A stretch of 27,765 nucleotides of DNA from Lojkania enalia (taxonomy: Eukaryota > Ascomycota > Dothideomycetes > Pleosporales). The notes beneath the pieces were generated by a model that saw only the letters and a list, made by a program, of their open reading frames with translations, was not told where the DNA came from and ran no database searches. Made by a program: the position numbers and the translations under genes. Below are positions 10,463-20,225 of the stretch, one piece after another (the stretch's first letter is position 1; every line of letters starts with the position of its first letter). Where the stretch lies: assembly GCA_010094045.1 (NCBI GenBank), contig ML986700.1, positions 6,513 through 34,277 on the forward strand, given 5' to 3'.

Positions 10463-11807
10463 CTAGTAGTAAGGGCTAAGCTAATCCTTATTTATTAAAG
10501 TATTATTATCTAAGAAACTATTAAAGTCGGTTATATCTTTATCTAAAAAGCCCTTAAAAGTACTATCTAACTTCTTACTTAATATCTTATACTTATCCTT
10601 ATATTATATAAATTTAACCTTAATTTTAGAGTTATTATTAACCTTCTCTTCGCACTTATTACTTTTAATACCCTTAATATAAGATAAGTTCGAATTAAGA
10701 GGAAGATTATTATTAAATTAATTATATACTAATAGAAGCTCTTAATATCTAGGGTAGTAATTAGTATATATCTATAATAAATAGATGTAATGAAAAATAT
10801 AATAAACTTACTTTTATTCTAGCTCTAAGACTATAGCTATTTCTTCCTTAAATAGTCCCTTAATAAACTCTTACTATTTATTTTAAATATTCTTACTTTT
10901 AAAGCTATTATTTTATAGTTTAAGAAGGCTATCTTAGTATATCTTATATATAACCTTCTATATAGCCCCTCTAGAGCTATATACCCATAATAACCTATAA
11001 GCTAATTCTTATATAGTAGATATATCTTTTTCTTAACTAGTAGCCTTTAATAGAACTACTTAGTAATATCTAAGGCTAATCTCTTAGTTAATATACTCCT
11101 ATTTTAAATAGATAGCCTTTAGCCTTACTTTTAATTAATTATCTATTTACTTATAAGTATATATATATATAATAAATAATTATAATAACTTACTAGACTT
11201 ATAATTATTAAAGTGCTTCTCTACTATAGCTTTAATAGCTTTATCTAACATCTTTTTTTTTCTTCCCCTAGCACTATATATTTAGCACTTTTCTATAGCT
11301 ACCTTTTCTTAGTACTCTTAGTAGAGCGATTAATAGTATAGGTACTCTTAATAGCCTTTTCCTTAGTAGTAAGTAATATAGTCTTATCTCTCTATTAGAT
11401 AGCGCGCTTAGTATTGTTAAGTATACCTTTAAAGGGTATTATAAGGTTAGTTAAACAGTCTTTTTAAGAACTAGTTTAATTATATAGTAAAAGGATATAT
11501 TTAATTTTATAATCTTCTAACTACTAGCTCTATATTTATTAGTAAACTATAATAAAAAACTAGTATAATTACTTACCTATATTAACTTCGCCTACTTATT
11601 TTAGTTGAAGCTAACTAGTAGCTCTAGTAGTATTAGTAGTAGTAAGCTATCTAGACTATCGAGAAAATTGTTATTAATAGGCTCTACTTTAATAGGTAAT
11701 ATTTTATAGAAACTATAATAAAAGTATATAATAAATCGAAGATTTAGAGTTATATTAATAAGAGTATAATAGAAAGAAGAGTTATAGTAGAGTATTAGGC
11801 TCGACAC
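10463..11807 (-). pseudogene. Four-exon gene of unknown function (hAT cargo), RIP-inactivated
   Basis: Four exons with consistent splicing can be read on the minus strand: 11807-11577 (ATG at 11807), 11529-11194, 11142-10812 and 10748-10463. The introns (47, 51 and 63 nt) begin GTAAGT and end TAG, and introns 1 and 3 carry TACTAAT-like branch sites. Phases 0, 1 and 2 join correctly across all junctions. The one break is a run of nine A (11253-11261), where one base appears lost. The protein would be about 400 residues: a Leu- and Ser-rich start, a Lys/Thr-rich middle (GEEKKKMLDKAI), then QELAYRLLWVYSSRGAIQKV in exon 3 after restoring likely RIP stops, and an acidic tail (FLDKDITDFNSFLDNN). 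No family recognised. The TAG at 10463 could be the stop or another RIP product. Confidence 0.7.
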
Positions 11808-12087
11808 GATAAATATATATACTACCTACTAGCGTAGATTAGATAGAAGTAATAATAAAATATATATATATCTAAATAAATATAAAATATTAGTTAGTTT
11901 AGTATAAAAAACTATTACTAAAAAGTATACTACTAGTTCTATAAAATAGTAAGTTATTATAGTTTTTTATTATAGTATTCTTATAATATATACCTAAATA
12001 CCTTATTAACTTTACTTTATAATCCTAATTTAGTACTAACTCTTAATATATATATATTTTAATATCTATATTTATATTTTAGAGATC
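11808..12087. other. Upstream flank of the four-exon gene
   Basis: AT-rich with no coding pattern recognised; probably the promoter side of the minus-strand gene, up to the TA where element F is inserted. Confidence 0.35.
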
Positions 12088-12089
12088 TA

Positions 12090-13972
12090 ACGTAATAATA
12101 TAGTAAGTAACACGACGTAGCAAGCGGCGCACTCTACTACCCAAATTTTACCTATAGGTAACTTAGAGATAGTTTATCTAATAACGCCTGGATTAATTAA
12201 TTAGATAATATAGTAATATAATCGCTATTACTATCTAACTTAGATAATCGTATTAGATACATTTTAATTCGATATCCTAGCTGCCTATAGCATCTATAGT
12301 ATTACTATAGTTAATTCTCGGTTCTGTAACGTAACTATAATATAGTAGTCTCTTATCTAATTTAGGTAGTTAAATTAATCTATTTAATTAGATCTCCTAC
12401 CTTAGATCTTATTAGGATACCTTATCTCTAAATCTACTGTTTTATACGCTATTTTTACTTGCTTATTATCTTATTTACCTCTCGTAGTATCTTATTCTTA
12501 GTTTAAAGTATCGCTAGCTTAGTCGCAAGAATAAACGCACCCTTCTAGATCTAGTATATAGCCTCTATAATAGGTATTAGACTTAAATTTTAATAATTTA
12601 TAATTCGATTAGTTACGAGTATTATTTATAATATAAATTTATCTTACTTTATAGGTGTTTTCGCAATCTAGGGCGTTATAATAGTAGGTATAATAGTAGT
12701 CTAAGGTGGTAGTATCTCCAATCGAATATTAAGCTTTAAAATAACCTAATCTAGTCTAAAAGGGACTAATCCGGTCCCTCTAAAGCCTCCTTTAGTATTA
12801 TCTAATATTATAACTATCTAATAAGCTTTATAGAATATAGGGATAAACTTAAGTTTTAAAATATAGCAGATACGATTATATATCAGCTCCTCGACCTGCT
12901 GGCTGTAGGCCTTCTTTAAGGGTCTAAAACAGCCTACATTAAACGGCTAAAATAGATAAAATAAGTACGTAGGTATATAGATAGTAATAATCTTATATAG
13001 TTTATAATAATTATTAAATTCAGGCGTATCGTAGCTGCTATAGCCGTCTATAATCAGCATCTAATAGACGCCCTTTATACGAGGCAGTATATACTTCTTA
13101 AAATGCTTAATCTAGTTAAGAGCGATAGTATTAGTAATCTATCTATTAATACTAATACTAATCGGCTATCCCTTAGGTAAATCCTTCCCTTTATACTATC
13201 TAGTAAGGTGTTAGATCGCTTTAAAGATAATATAAGGTAGTAGTACGTATCTAAGAGCGCTAATATATTAGATAGTTGTAACCTACTCTTGATTGCCTAG
13301 TTTAAACGTCTTTATACCTCTTTACTTATTTATACCTGTAATAACTAGAGTATATCTAATTTAGCCTATTACAAAGCCTATTTTATTAAAATTATATGTA
13401 TTATCGTTGTTAATCCTATATTAAGTCTTAATCTTCGCTACAAGCTCGAAGAACTTAGTTATTACCTTCGGTTCCTCTTACTAGGCTTTCTAATAGTCGT
13501 ACGGACGATTTAAGCGTACTTTAAACTCGGGATAGTATTATATAAAGTTTCTAGACCAGTCTTAGCTAATATTACATCTACCGCGTCTACGTAGGATTAA
13601 ATTAGCTATACCCGCAATATAATAGTAGTTTAAAGGCTATCTTTAGAGATCTAGGTTAAGAATATGATTAGTAAGTACTCTCTCCTCTAGATTAGTTAAC
13701 AGCCTTAAATTAGCTATATAATCGCGCCTTACTTTAATTCCGGCGCGTTAGTATTATAATATTATCTCTAACATATTAAATATTACTACAGCGCGTCGTA
13801 CGCTTTAAATTTAATCTTAATTAATAGCGGATTTTACAAGCTGTATTTAAGCCTCTTTTAAGGTAATTTAAGGCTGTTATAATAATTGTATTATAATAGT
13901 AAGGTAGTATACTAAGTTTTAGTAATAGAGTACGCTACTCGCTACGTCGCGCTACTCGCTACATCATTACAT
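12090..13972 (-). mobile_element. Fot1/pogo-like DNA transposon F
   Basis: 1,883 bp between TA dinucleotides (12088-12089 and 13973-13974). The inverted repeats of about 50 bp begin AYGTAATRATRTAG and match throughout except for transitions; the right-hand one shows two copies of GTAGCGAGTAGCG. It sits inside the hAT between the four-exon gene and the H3-like gene. It keeps many CpG sites and is less eroded than G. Confidence 0.88.
12200..13830 (-). pseudogene. Transposase of element F
   Basis: The minus strand carries a pogo/Fot1-type DDE transposase with RIP-type stops. Near 13542-13580 it reads as the second half of a CENP-B-like helix-turn-helix (DWSRNFI, then YPEFKVRLNRPY). At about 13380-13400 the first catalytic block reads TYNFNK followed by GF, so the catalytic Asp and the Glu have become Asn and Lys. 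The C-terminal end near 12200 was not resolved. Length fits the usual 500-560 residues of the family. Confidence 0.78.
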
Positions 13973-14076
13973 TATTAATAAACCTTAACTTAGTTTTATA
14001 CTACTAATCTTAATTATTAATATTAACTACTCTATTCTACTACAATTAATATATAATATCTTATACTTAAAGAATA

Positions 14077-14600
14077 GTATAATCTAAAATCGTTCTAATA
14101 GGTAGTAAGTTTCTTTAAAAGTAGCTCGCTGCTAAATCAGCTTATAAGGTACTTATACTAGTAAAGCCTGCGCTAGTAAAGCGTTACTATTATTTTAAGA
14201 GTAACTTATTATAGGTTTTTATTATAGTTATATACTAATAAGATATAGCTATCGCACTTTAACAGATTAAATAATATTAGAAGAGTACTAAACTCCTCCT
14301 TTAAAAACTCTCTTTTTCGCGGCTAATCTGTAAAATTACTACTATAGTTTAGAAGGATACTTATAGTAGTAAGATATGTTAGTAATAGAGCGTAATTAAG
14401 GCTCTCTAAAAGTCTATTAAAACTTTTCTTATTAGGTTCTTTAAAGGTATATATTTTTTTTATATAATTTATACTATATAATACTAACTATATTAGACTA
14501 TAATATAAATATAATTTACGTAAAGTAGGTTACTATCTAAAATAAAAATATATATTTAGTAAAGTAATACTATAAGAAGTTTAGTCTTCTATTAGATTAG
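14077..14600 (+). pseudogene. Histone H3-like gene (CenH3-like features), RIP-inactivated
   Basis: Three exons read as a histone H3. Exon 1 (to 14200) has a tail pattern GSK-x-L*K*LAAKSA, matching GGKxPRKQLAAKSA of H3. Exon 2 (14249-14446) has IAL*QIK*Y*KSTKLLL*KLSFSRL, matching [24 protein letters not shown], then AL*KSIKTFLIRFF. Exon 3 (from 14497) has D-x-N-x-x-x-IYVK*VTI*NKNI, matching DTNLCAIHAKRVTI and the next helix. Introns 14201-14248 and 14447-14496 are GT-AG, have TACTAA-type branch sites, and both preserve phase 1. Loop 1 is about five residues longer than in canonical H3. A TAG stands at 14380-14382, where H3 has Phe and centromeric H3 has Trp; TAG can come from TGG but not from TTY by RIP. 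Start and stop codons are uncertain. Confidence 0.8.
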
Positions 14601-14609
14601 AGTTATAAT

Positions 14610-14759
14610 CTCTAGGTAGTTTTAGGCTTAGAAAAAGCTACTTTAAATAAAACTAGTTCTCTATTATTATAATTTATAGTAATAAATATTTAATATTTAA
14701 TATATAATAAATATATAATATATAATATATAATTATTTCCTATAATTATAGAAGAACCT
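14610..14759. other. AT-rich tail of the hAT, no gene seen
   Basis: Mostly TATAATA-type low-complexity sequence (14690-14735). I see no coding pattern. Confidence 0.4.
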
Positions 14760-14890
14760 TATAGGGTACTCCTACCTTAACCTTATACTCTAGCGCTAAG
14801 AACTCTTACCTAACCTATACTCTAGCGCTAAAAACCCTACTTTAACTCTAACCCCAGCGCTAAAAACTCTAAACCCAACTTTAACCTAGG
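14760..14890 (-). repeat. Subterminal repeats of the hAT, right
   Basis: Three to four units built around AGCGCTAARAACYCT and CCTAMCTTTAACTCTAACC follow each other. The G-rich strand is the minus strand, opposite to the left end (1195-1335), so the two clusters are inverted relative to each other, as subterminal transposase-binding arrays would be. Confidence 0.55.
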
Positions 14891-14921
14891 TAAGATACTA
14901 TATACTCTATTTACTAGCTTA

Positions 14922-14929
14922 GATATTAT
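14922..14929. repeat. hAT target-site duplication, right copy
   Basis: GATATTAT, identical to 1166-1173. The transposase of element C resumes in frame directly after it. Confidence 0.88.
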
Positions 14930-16045
14930 CTTATTATAACTAGTTATTATAAGTATAAAGAGATATAATTAACTAAAGATAATTTAATTAGATAATTATA
15001 AATAGATTTTAGTAATTTAGAGGATTAATACTACTAGTTAGATGCTTCTACTCTTTATTATTATTACTAGCTACTACTATCTCTCTACCTAGTATAAAGG
15101 CGATAATATACCTAAGAATTAGGCTATTATAGTTAGTAAAAATAGCTAGATAATAAATAAACTTGGTATTAAGTAGTTAAAGTACTTTTATAGATATATA
15201 AAGGATTATATAATAGGTACGCGTTAACTACTAATTTTTAATAGCTATAATAGTTATAACTCGCTTAATTTCTAAAAACTCTATAAGGAGTAGAGTATTA
15301 TTCTACTCTATATACTAGTTTATTTATTATACCTATTATAGCTACTAGATATAAGCTACTTCTTACTATTAAAGTATATATATAGAAATTAGATTTTAGT
15401 CTTAGTATATAATTATATTAACTATATTATAAAACTTAAGTTCTTTCTAGCTTTTAAAGCTGCTTTTAATATATTAATTATAAAGGATAATGTCTATATA
15501 AGCTTTTAAAAAGCTAGTCTAGTCCTATTTAATTTAGAAGTAGTACTTTTAAAGCTTAATATAAAGCTTCGTATATTAATACTACTAGTATAAGATAATA
15601 CTCTATAGAAAGTAAAAATACTAAGTAATACGTGCGAGCTAGAAGCTTAATTAATATTAATTTATAATTGGATTTAAAGGAATATAAGCTCTTTACTATC
15701 TTCTATTATTAAGAAGCTAAATTAGCTTAAGAAAGGCTCTATAAAAGTAATATATTAGATCGGGTTAATATATAATAAAATTATTAGCCTTTAAGAAGTA
15801 AATAAAATAGTAATAAAATAGAAATAGCAGAAAAAAAGGCGGATTTAAGTATAAAGGACCCTAATAAAAGTATAAGAAAAGATAATTATTACTAAAAAGG
15901 ATGATAAAGAGGAAACTTAAGCTATAATACGCTAATTTAAGGTGTAATTAAGTATAAGTAGATAGTATAAAACGTATTATAGCTATTATAGTAAGACTAG
16001 GCATAATTTTTATATATACTAGAAGGATATAGAGGTTTCTATAGA
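14930..16045 (+). pseudogene. Fot1-like transposase of element C, C-terminal part
   Basis: Continues the frame cut at 1173. In order: LDNYK*ILVI (the family's GNREWxTVI block, near 14985), GDNIPKN, the ILVSKNSW-like block, KYFYRYIKD, LLIFNSYNSY near 15225 (second catalytic Asp now Asn), the LLQPLDxGxF block read as LL*LLDISYF near 15340-15370 (Asp intact), and a zinc knuckle near 15973-16020 readable as Y-x-x-Y-x-K-x-x-HNF-x-x-Y, where the Tyr codons fit former Cys. The right inverted repeat follows. Stops are TAA/TAG of RIP type. Confidence 0.82.
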
Positions 16046-16117
16046 ATAATTATATAAGTTGTAAATTGCTATTATATTACTTAGTTATTAAGCTATACAT
16101 ATATAAAGGTTAAAAAA

Positions 16118-16169
16118 GTTAATAGAGTAGACCGCTCGCTTATATAGGCCGCTCGCTTATAAGGTATAT
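16118..16169. repeat. Right terminal inverted repeat of element C
   Basis: Best preserved copy of this family's terminus. On the reverse strand it shows two direct copies of TATAAGCGAGCGG separated by a few bases. TA follows at 16170-16171. Confidence 0.82.
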
Positions 16170-16171
16170 TA

Positions 16172-16358
16172 GTAGAATATATAACTATATTTTAAGATAT
16201 TTAAATACTATTTATATATTTAAAAGAATTAGATCTAATACTTTAAAAATTTTTTAATAGTTATTATATATAAATATATTAAAAAACGCGTTTTTAAAAA
16301 CTAATAGAAAGTTTTTTTATTAATATAGAAAATATACTAGTATACTAAGTTTTATATA
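16172..16358 (-). mobile_element. Decayed Fot1-like element G (family D), right part
   Basis: Continues the family-D sequence of 101-557 after element C. The stretch TTAAAAAACGCGTTTTTAAA near 16278 matches TTAAAAAACGCGTCCTTAAA in D near 18932, and the flanks align to about 18826-19004. It stops at a TA (16359-16360) where E begins in the opposite orientation. Confidence 0.65.
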
Positions 16359-16360
16359 TA

Positions 16361-16730
16361 ATATATTCTACTATTAAAATAGCTATTTTATTAAAGTAGC
16401 TACTTTTTCTTAGTATTATAAATACTATATACAAACTATAATAAATCTATAATATAACCTTTTATTAATTTAATAAGAAGATAGAATTAAATTTATTTTA
16501 TAGGTATATAAATAAGACTAATTTAAAAGTATATAATATACTACTATAACTTTTAATATATAATATTAACAACTCTCTATTTAACTTTATAGAATTATAT
16601 TTTACTTTTATATATAACTAAATTACTAGAAGTTTATAATAACTAAAAAATAAATAATTATATAATATATTTTTAACTTTAATTTATAAGAATTTATACC
16701 CTAACTATATAAAGTAGTAGATATAGTAGA
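16361..16730 (+). mobile_element. 5' end of a second family-D element (E), truncated
   Basis: Starts ATATATTCTACTATTAAAAT and aligns for about 370 bp to the reverse complement of the right end of element D (20087 down to about 19725), including the whole inverted repeat. It appears to have inserted at TA into G. At 16731 it gives way to LTR-like sequence. The rest of E was not found after 24413. Confidence 0.7.
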
Positions 16731-16890
16731 TTATTATAGTAATACTGTAATACCTCTATACTTATACTACTCTTACTATAATATCTAAACTAGCTGCTAG
16801 TAATAACTATTAGCTACTAGCTAGAATATAACTAACTTATTATAACTATAATAGAGGAAGGTTTTACTAAACTAGCTAGTCTATATAATA
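16731..16890 (+). repeat. Left LTR-like repeat of H
   Basis: Aligns to 24259-24413 over its length with mostly transitions, for example at TTATTATAGTAATACTRTAA and in the shared block ATTAGCTACTAGCTAGAATA. It lies directly against the truncated element E. Confidence 0.65.
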
Positions 16891-17045
16891 GTATAGACCT
16901 AGTTTTTATAAAAACTTATATAATATAAATATTTCTATTCTTTATATAAAATTTTAATATTTACACGTAATATATAGTAATAGAGTTAACTACCTAAAGT
17001 ATAATTAATTAACTATATATAAACGTTTATAATATTATATTATAT
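16891..17045. other. Leader of H
   Basis: AT-rich, no coding pattern and no clear tRNA-complementary site. Confidence 0.3.
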
Positions 17046-18150
17046 TATCTACTATTATATATTATAGACGAGAACGCGTTTATTAATATATTTAAAGAGA
17101 TTTAAGGTAAACTAGACTCTTTATAGTAGAAGAATAAGATACTAGTAGAAGCTCTAATTATCTAGAAGAACTATTATAAGTTAGACCTTAAAGCGATATA
17201 AAGAGAATTTAGTAGCTATTAAATAGCTACTCTTCTACTAGCTACTAGTATATTAATAGTAATAGAACTATTATCTACCTTTAATCTAATTTAGTCTATA
17301 ATTCTAACGTTTAAATAGATACCTATATTAACTTTTAATCCGTCTAAAACTATATATAATCTATATTTCTATTCTAACTATTTATTTAACCTTTTACTAT
17401 TCTTTAGTAAATATTTAGAGCTTTTATACTTTATTAGAAAACTCTACTATAAATTAGAAGGAAATACTAACTAATATCTAACTAAATATACCCGCCTTCT
17501 ATATATTTATTTCCGTCTAAAATAAGATCTAATAATATTAGTTAGCTTATTAATAGATAAGTATATTAATTCTATAGATAACTTAGTTACCTTTTTAAAA
17601 TCTACCTATAATAACTAGAATAAGAAGACTATAGTATAGAGTAAGTTAGAAAATTTAAAATAAAGCTAAAGTAGGTTTTTTACTTACTTTACTAAATTCT
17701 AATACTTAATTATAAATACTAAACTAAATAAGATTAGATAAATTATATATTTTTAATATTTTCTCTCTAATAAGTTCTACTATACTATAATAGGTATTAT
17801 AATATCTAATACTCTAAACAACTATACTAATCTATATTATTTATTTAGTAACTATTATAAATAACTAAAGTATTATACTATTTACTAGAAGAATCTAAAT
17901 ACTATAGAATTTAATACTTCTAACTATATATTTATAAGTTTTAATAAATAAGAGAGGTATTACTATAAAAGATACTATTATAAATATAGTAGTAAGAGAT
18001 ATATTTTACTAGAATATAGTGCCTCTCTACTATTAATCTATTAAGAGTTTTAAAGTTCTACTATACTCTATAAGTTCTACTTTTAATCTTCTAACTAATT
18101 CTCTAACTAATTCTTAATACGCTTATTATCTTATAGATAAGATTATTACT
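17046..18150 (+). pseudogene. Ty3/gypsy-type Gag in H
   Basis: The plus strand reads as a fungal retrotransposon Gag with RIP-type stops. An N-terminal coiled-coil-like part reads DENAFINIFKEI then KNKILVEALII (17050-17160). The capsid-like domain begins FNPSKTIYNL near 17334 and includes NLVTFLKSTYNN, SKLENLK, FFTYFTKF*YLI and LNKIR near 17580-17740, in the order known for retrotransposon Gag. A Tyr/Lys-rich stretch near 17955-17995 may be a decayed zinc knuckle whose Cys codons became TAT/TAC. The frame fades before 18238, where element D begins. Confidence 0.65.
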
Positions 18151-18238
18151 CTTACTTCTAAACGTAACTAGTTTTACTAACTAGAATATTATTAAAAGGT
18201 CTATTTTAGAGGTAAATTACTTTTTAGAACTATATTTA

Positions 18239-20087
18239 ACGTATTCTACTATCGAAGTAGCTAAACTATTAAAGCAGCTACTTTTTCTTAGCGCAACAAA
18301 TACTATATATAAAAAGTTAATTTACTTAATACTAATAAGAGATTCTATATATAATATACTTTCATCTAATTTAGAATTTTTCCTACTATCCTTTTAGCAC
18401 GTATGAGCGTTATGTCCAATCTTATTATAGTTACTATAGTAGCGTTAAGCTTGTCGAGCCCTTTCTTAAGTATTAGTACTACGAGTCTTCTTAAAGGGTT
18501 AAGAGCCTATAAATGCTTTAGCAGTTATATATAAAGATCCCTTGCTATATAATACTATACCGCTATACTAAATATACTTTCTTTTACGCGTTTTATACTT
18601 AGTTACTTCTTCTAATTATCTTTTAAGCTTAGAGTTGCGAGTTTAAAGAAGCGTATTCTAATATAGTATTAACTCAGCACTTTTTATAAGCTGTAAGAAT
18701 TCTTCTTATATCTCTTTTAGTAATCGTATAAAGAACTTTCGTATAAGTATTAATTGTAACCCAAATTTATATATATTACTTAGAGTTTTAGACTATTAGA
18801 AGTCTTCTTATAAAAGTAGTTTTAATAGAGTATGTAGTTATATATTAAGATAATCTAATATAACCTACGTATTTAGAGGAATAATTCCTATTACTTTAAA
18901 GGCCTTTTAATAGTTCTTATATATAAACATGTTAAAAAACGCGTCCTTAAAGGCTGGAAGAAAGCTTTCTTTATTAATATAGTAGACGCGTTAGCGCGCT
19001 AAGTCTTATATATACTGTAAGTACTTTAGCTTTAATAATAAGAAGTAAACTATATTAAGAGGCTAAAGTATATATAATAAATAAGAAGGTATATAAAATA
19101 TTAGGATCTTTTATATAAGGTAGTAATCTTTAAATTCCTAGTTAAAGTAGCTTTTATAGCTATCTAAAATAAGTAGCCTATATAACCCTACCTAACGCAT
19201 CTTTATATACTTATTAAAGTACTTTAGCTACTTAAAACTAAGCATATTATTTATCCAGCCATTCTTAGAGACTAAAATTTTCCAATCATATAGTATACCT
19301 ACTTCTTTATACTATATAGAGATATAGACGCGTCCTTTATAGATAATAAATAGTAGGGTTGTGTATATAGTAGTATAGATATTCTAGATAACTATAATCT
19401 ACTCGCGATTATCTAACTATATAAGAGTAGGTCTTATATAATATTCTAAACCTGTAACAACCTTTATAGTACTAATAATATCTATTTAAAAGCCTATCTT
19501 ATTAAAGTTGTAGATATTACTATTATATATACTATATTTCGTAATTATATCCCGTATAAGCTTAAACTATATATTAATAATCTTTAGATTCTCTTATTTT
19601 ATTCTTTAGTAATTCTTTACTTAATTAAAGGCTATTTTAAGCTCGTTTATATATACTATAAATTATTTAGACTAATTCTTTCCTATAGGTATTTTACTAT
19701 ATACGCCTAATAGTTTATCTATTATATCTACTACCTTATATAGCCGGGGTGTAAATCCTTATAAATTAAGGTTAAAAATATATTGTACGATTGTTTATTC
19801 TTTAGTTACTATAAACTTCTAGTAATTTAGTTGTATATAAGGGTGAAACGCGATTCCGTAAAGTTGAGTAGAGAGTTGTTAATATTATACGTTAAAAGCT
19901 ATAGCAGCGCGTTATACGCTCTTAAACTAGCCTAATTTATACGCCTATAAGACAAGCTCAATTCTACCTTCTTATTAAATTAATAGAAGGTTATATTGTA
20001 AATTTATTATGGTTCGTATATAGTGTTTATAATACTAAGAAAAAGTAGCCGCTTCGATAGTTTAGCCGCTTTAATAATAGAATACGT
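18239..20087 (-). mobile_element. Fot1/pogo-like DNA transposon D
   Basis: 1,849 bp between TA dinucleotides (18237-18238 and 20088-20089). The inverted repeats are about 75 bp and begin ACGTATTCTA; each carries two copies of a core like AAGCGGCTAAACTAT. It is the best preserved member of its family and serves as the reference for G (101-557, 16172-16358) and E (16361-16730). It lies inside H, just downstream of the gag remnant. Confidence 0.9.
18390..19960 (-). pseudogene. Transposase of element D
   Basis: A minus-strand DDE transposase of the Fot1/pogo type. First catalytic block at about 19498-19512 reads YNFNK then GF (Asp to Asn, Glu to Lys). Next come DNREW-like residues at about 19400-19416 and PPF-like residues decayed to PYY, then IGKILVSKNGWINN (about 19235-19290), LLILDSYKSY at about 19140-19175 with the second Asp intact, and a C-terminal zinc knuckle at 18397-18443 with GHN and TC intact but two Cys changed to Tyr. 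The N-terminal helix-turn-helix lies towards 19900. Damage is lighter than in C. Confidence 0.82.
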
Positions 20088-20089
20088 TA

Positions 20090-20223
20090 CTAGAAATCTA
20101 AATAAATAAGATCTAAATATAATATTATATCTAGATTCTTAATTATATATTAAAGTTTAATTTAAGTATATTTTTAAATACTTATAATAATATTATAGTA
20201 ATTTAATCTAATTTTTAGTATAA
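20090..20223. other. Internal piece of H between D and A
   Basis: 134 AT-rich bases without coding signal. The segment near 20200-20222 resembles the tandem units at 22100-22330, supporting continuity of H across A. Confidence 0.4.
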
Positions 20224-20225
20224 TA

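Larger units (their letters stand above)
1174..14921 (-). mobile_element. Large hAT transposon carrying cargo genes
   Basis: The 8-bp sequence GATATTAT occurs just outside both ends (1166-1173 and 14922-14929). The ends are 16-bp inverted repeats: TAGGTTAGTAGATAAA at 1174-1189 and the reverse complement TAAGCTAGTAAATAGA at 14906-14921, differing only by transitions. An 8-bp duplication and a 5' TAG terminus are established hAT traits, and a hAT transposase with TRWNST, AHxxNL and dimerisation motifs lies inside on the minus strand. Subtracting the copia guest (5,667 bp with its duplication) and Fot1-like F (1,885 bp) leaves about 6.2 kb. That is large because it also holds a four-exon gene and a histone H3-like gene. 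Strand is that of the transposase. Confidence 0.85.
560..16169 (+). mobile_element. Fot1/pogo-like DNA transposon C, split by a hAT
   Basis: The ends are inverted repeats flanked by TA (558-559 and 16170-16171). Each repeat begins ATATAYC and carries two direct copies of a core like ATAAGCGAGCGG (more intact at 16121-16163). Removing the 13.7-kb hAT insertion and one copy of its 8-bp target duplication leaves about 1,854 bp, matching the 1,849-1,883 bp of the other Fot1-like elements here. The transposase reads in frame across the repaired junction. TA target sites, length and a DDE transposase with a C-terminal zinc knuckle are established for Fot1/Pot2-type elements. A third 5' end of this family is at 26018. 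Confidence 0.85.

Noticed and set aside
11601..11807. A stand-alone 68-codon protein gene on the minus strand
   Set aside because: Its stop is followed in frame by codons up to a GTAAGT splice site at 11576, and the reading continues through three more exons. It is exon 1 of the four-exon pseudogene, with the stop fitting a RIP-changed CAA.
14077..14600. Extra transposase domain of element F or the hAT
   Set aside because: The reading aligns along the whole histone fold with two phase-consistent introns, which no transposase region would do by chance.
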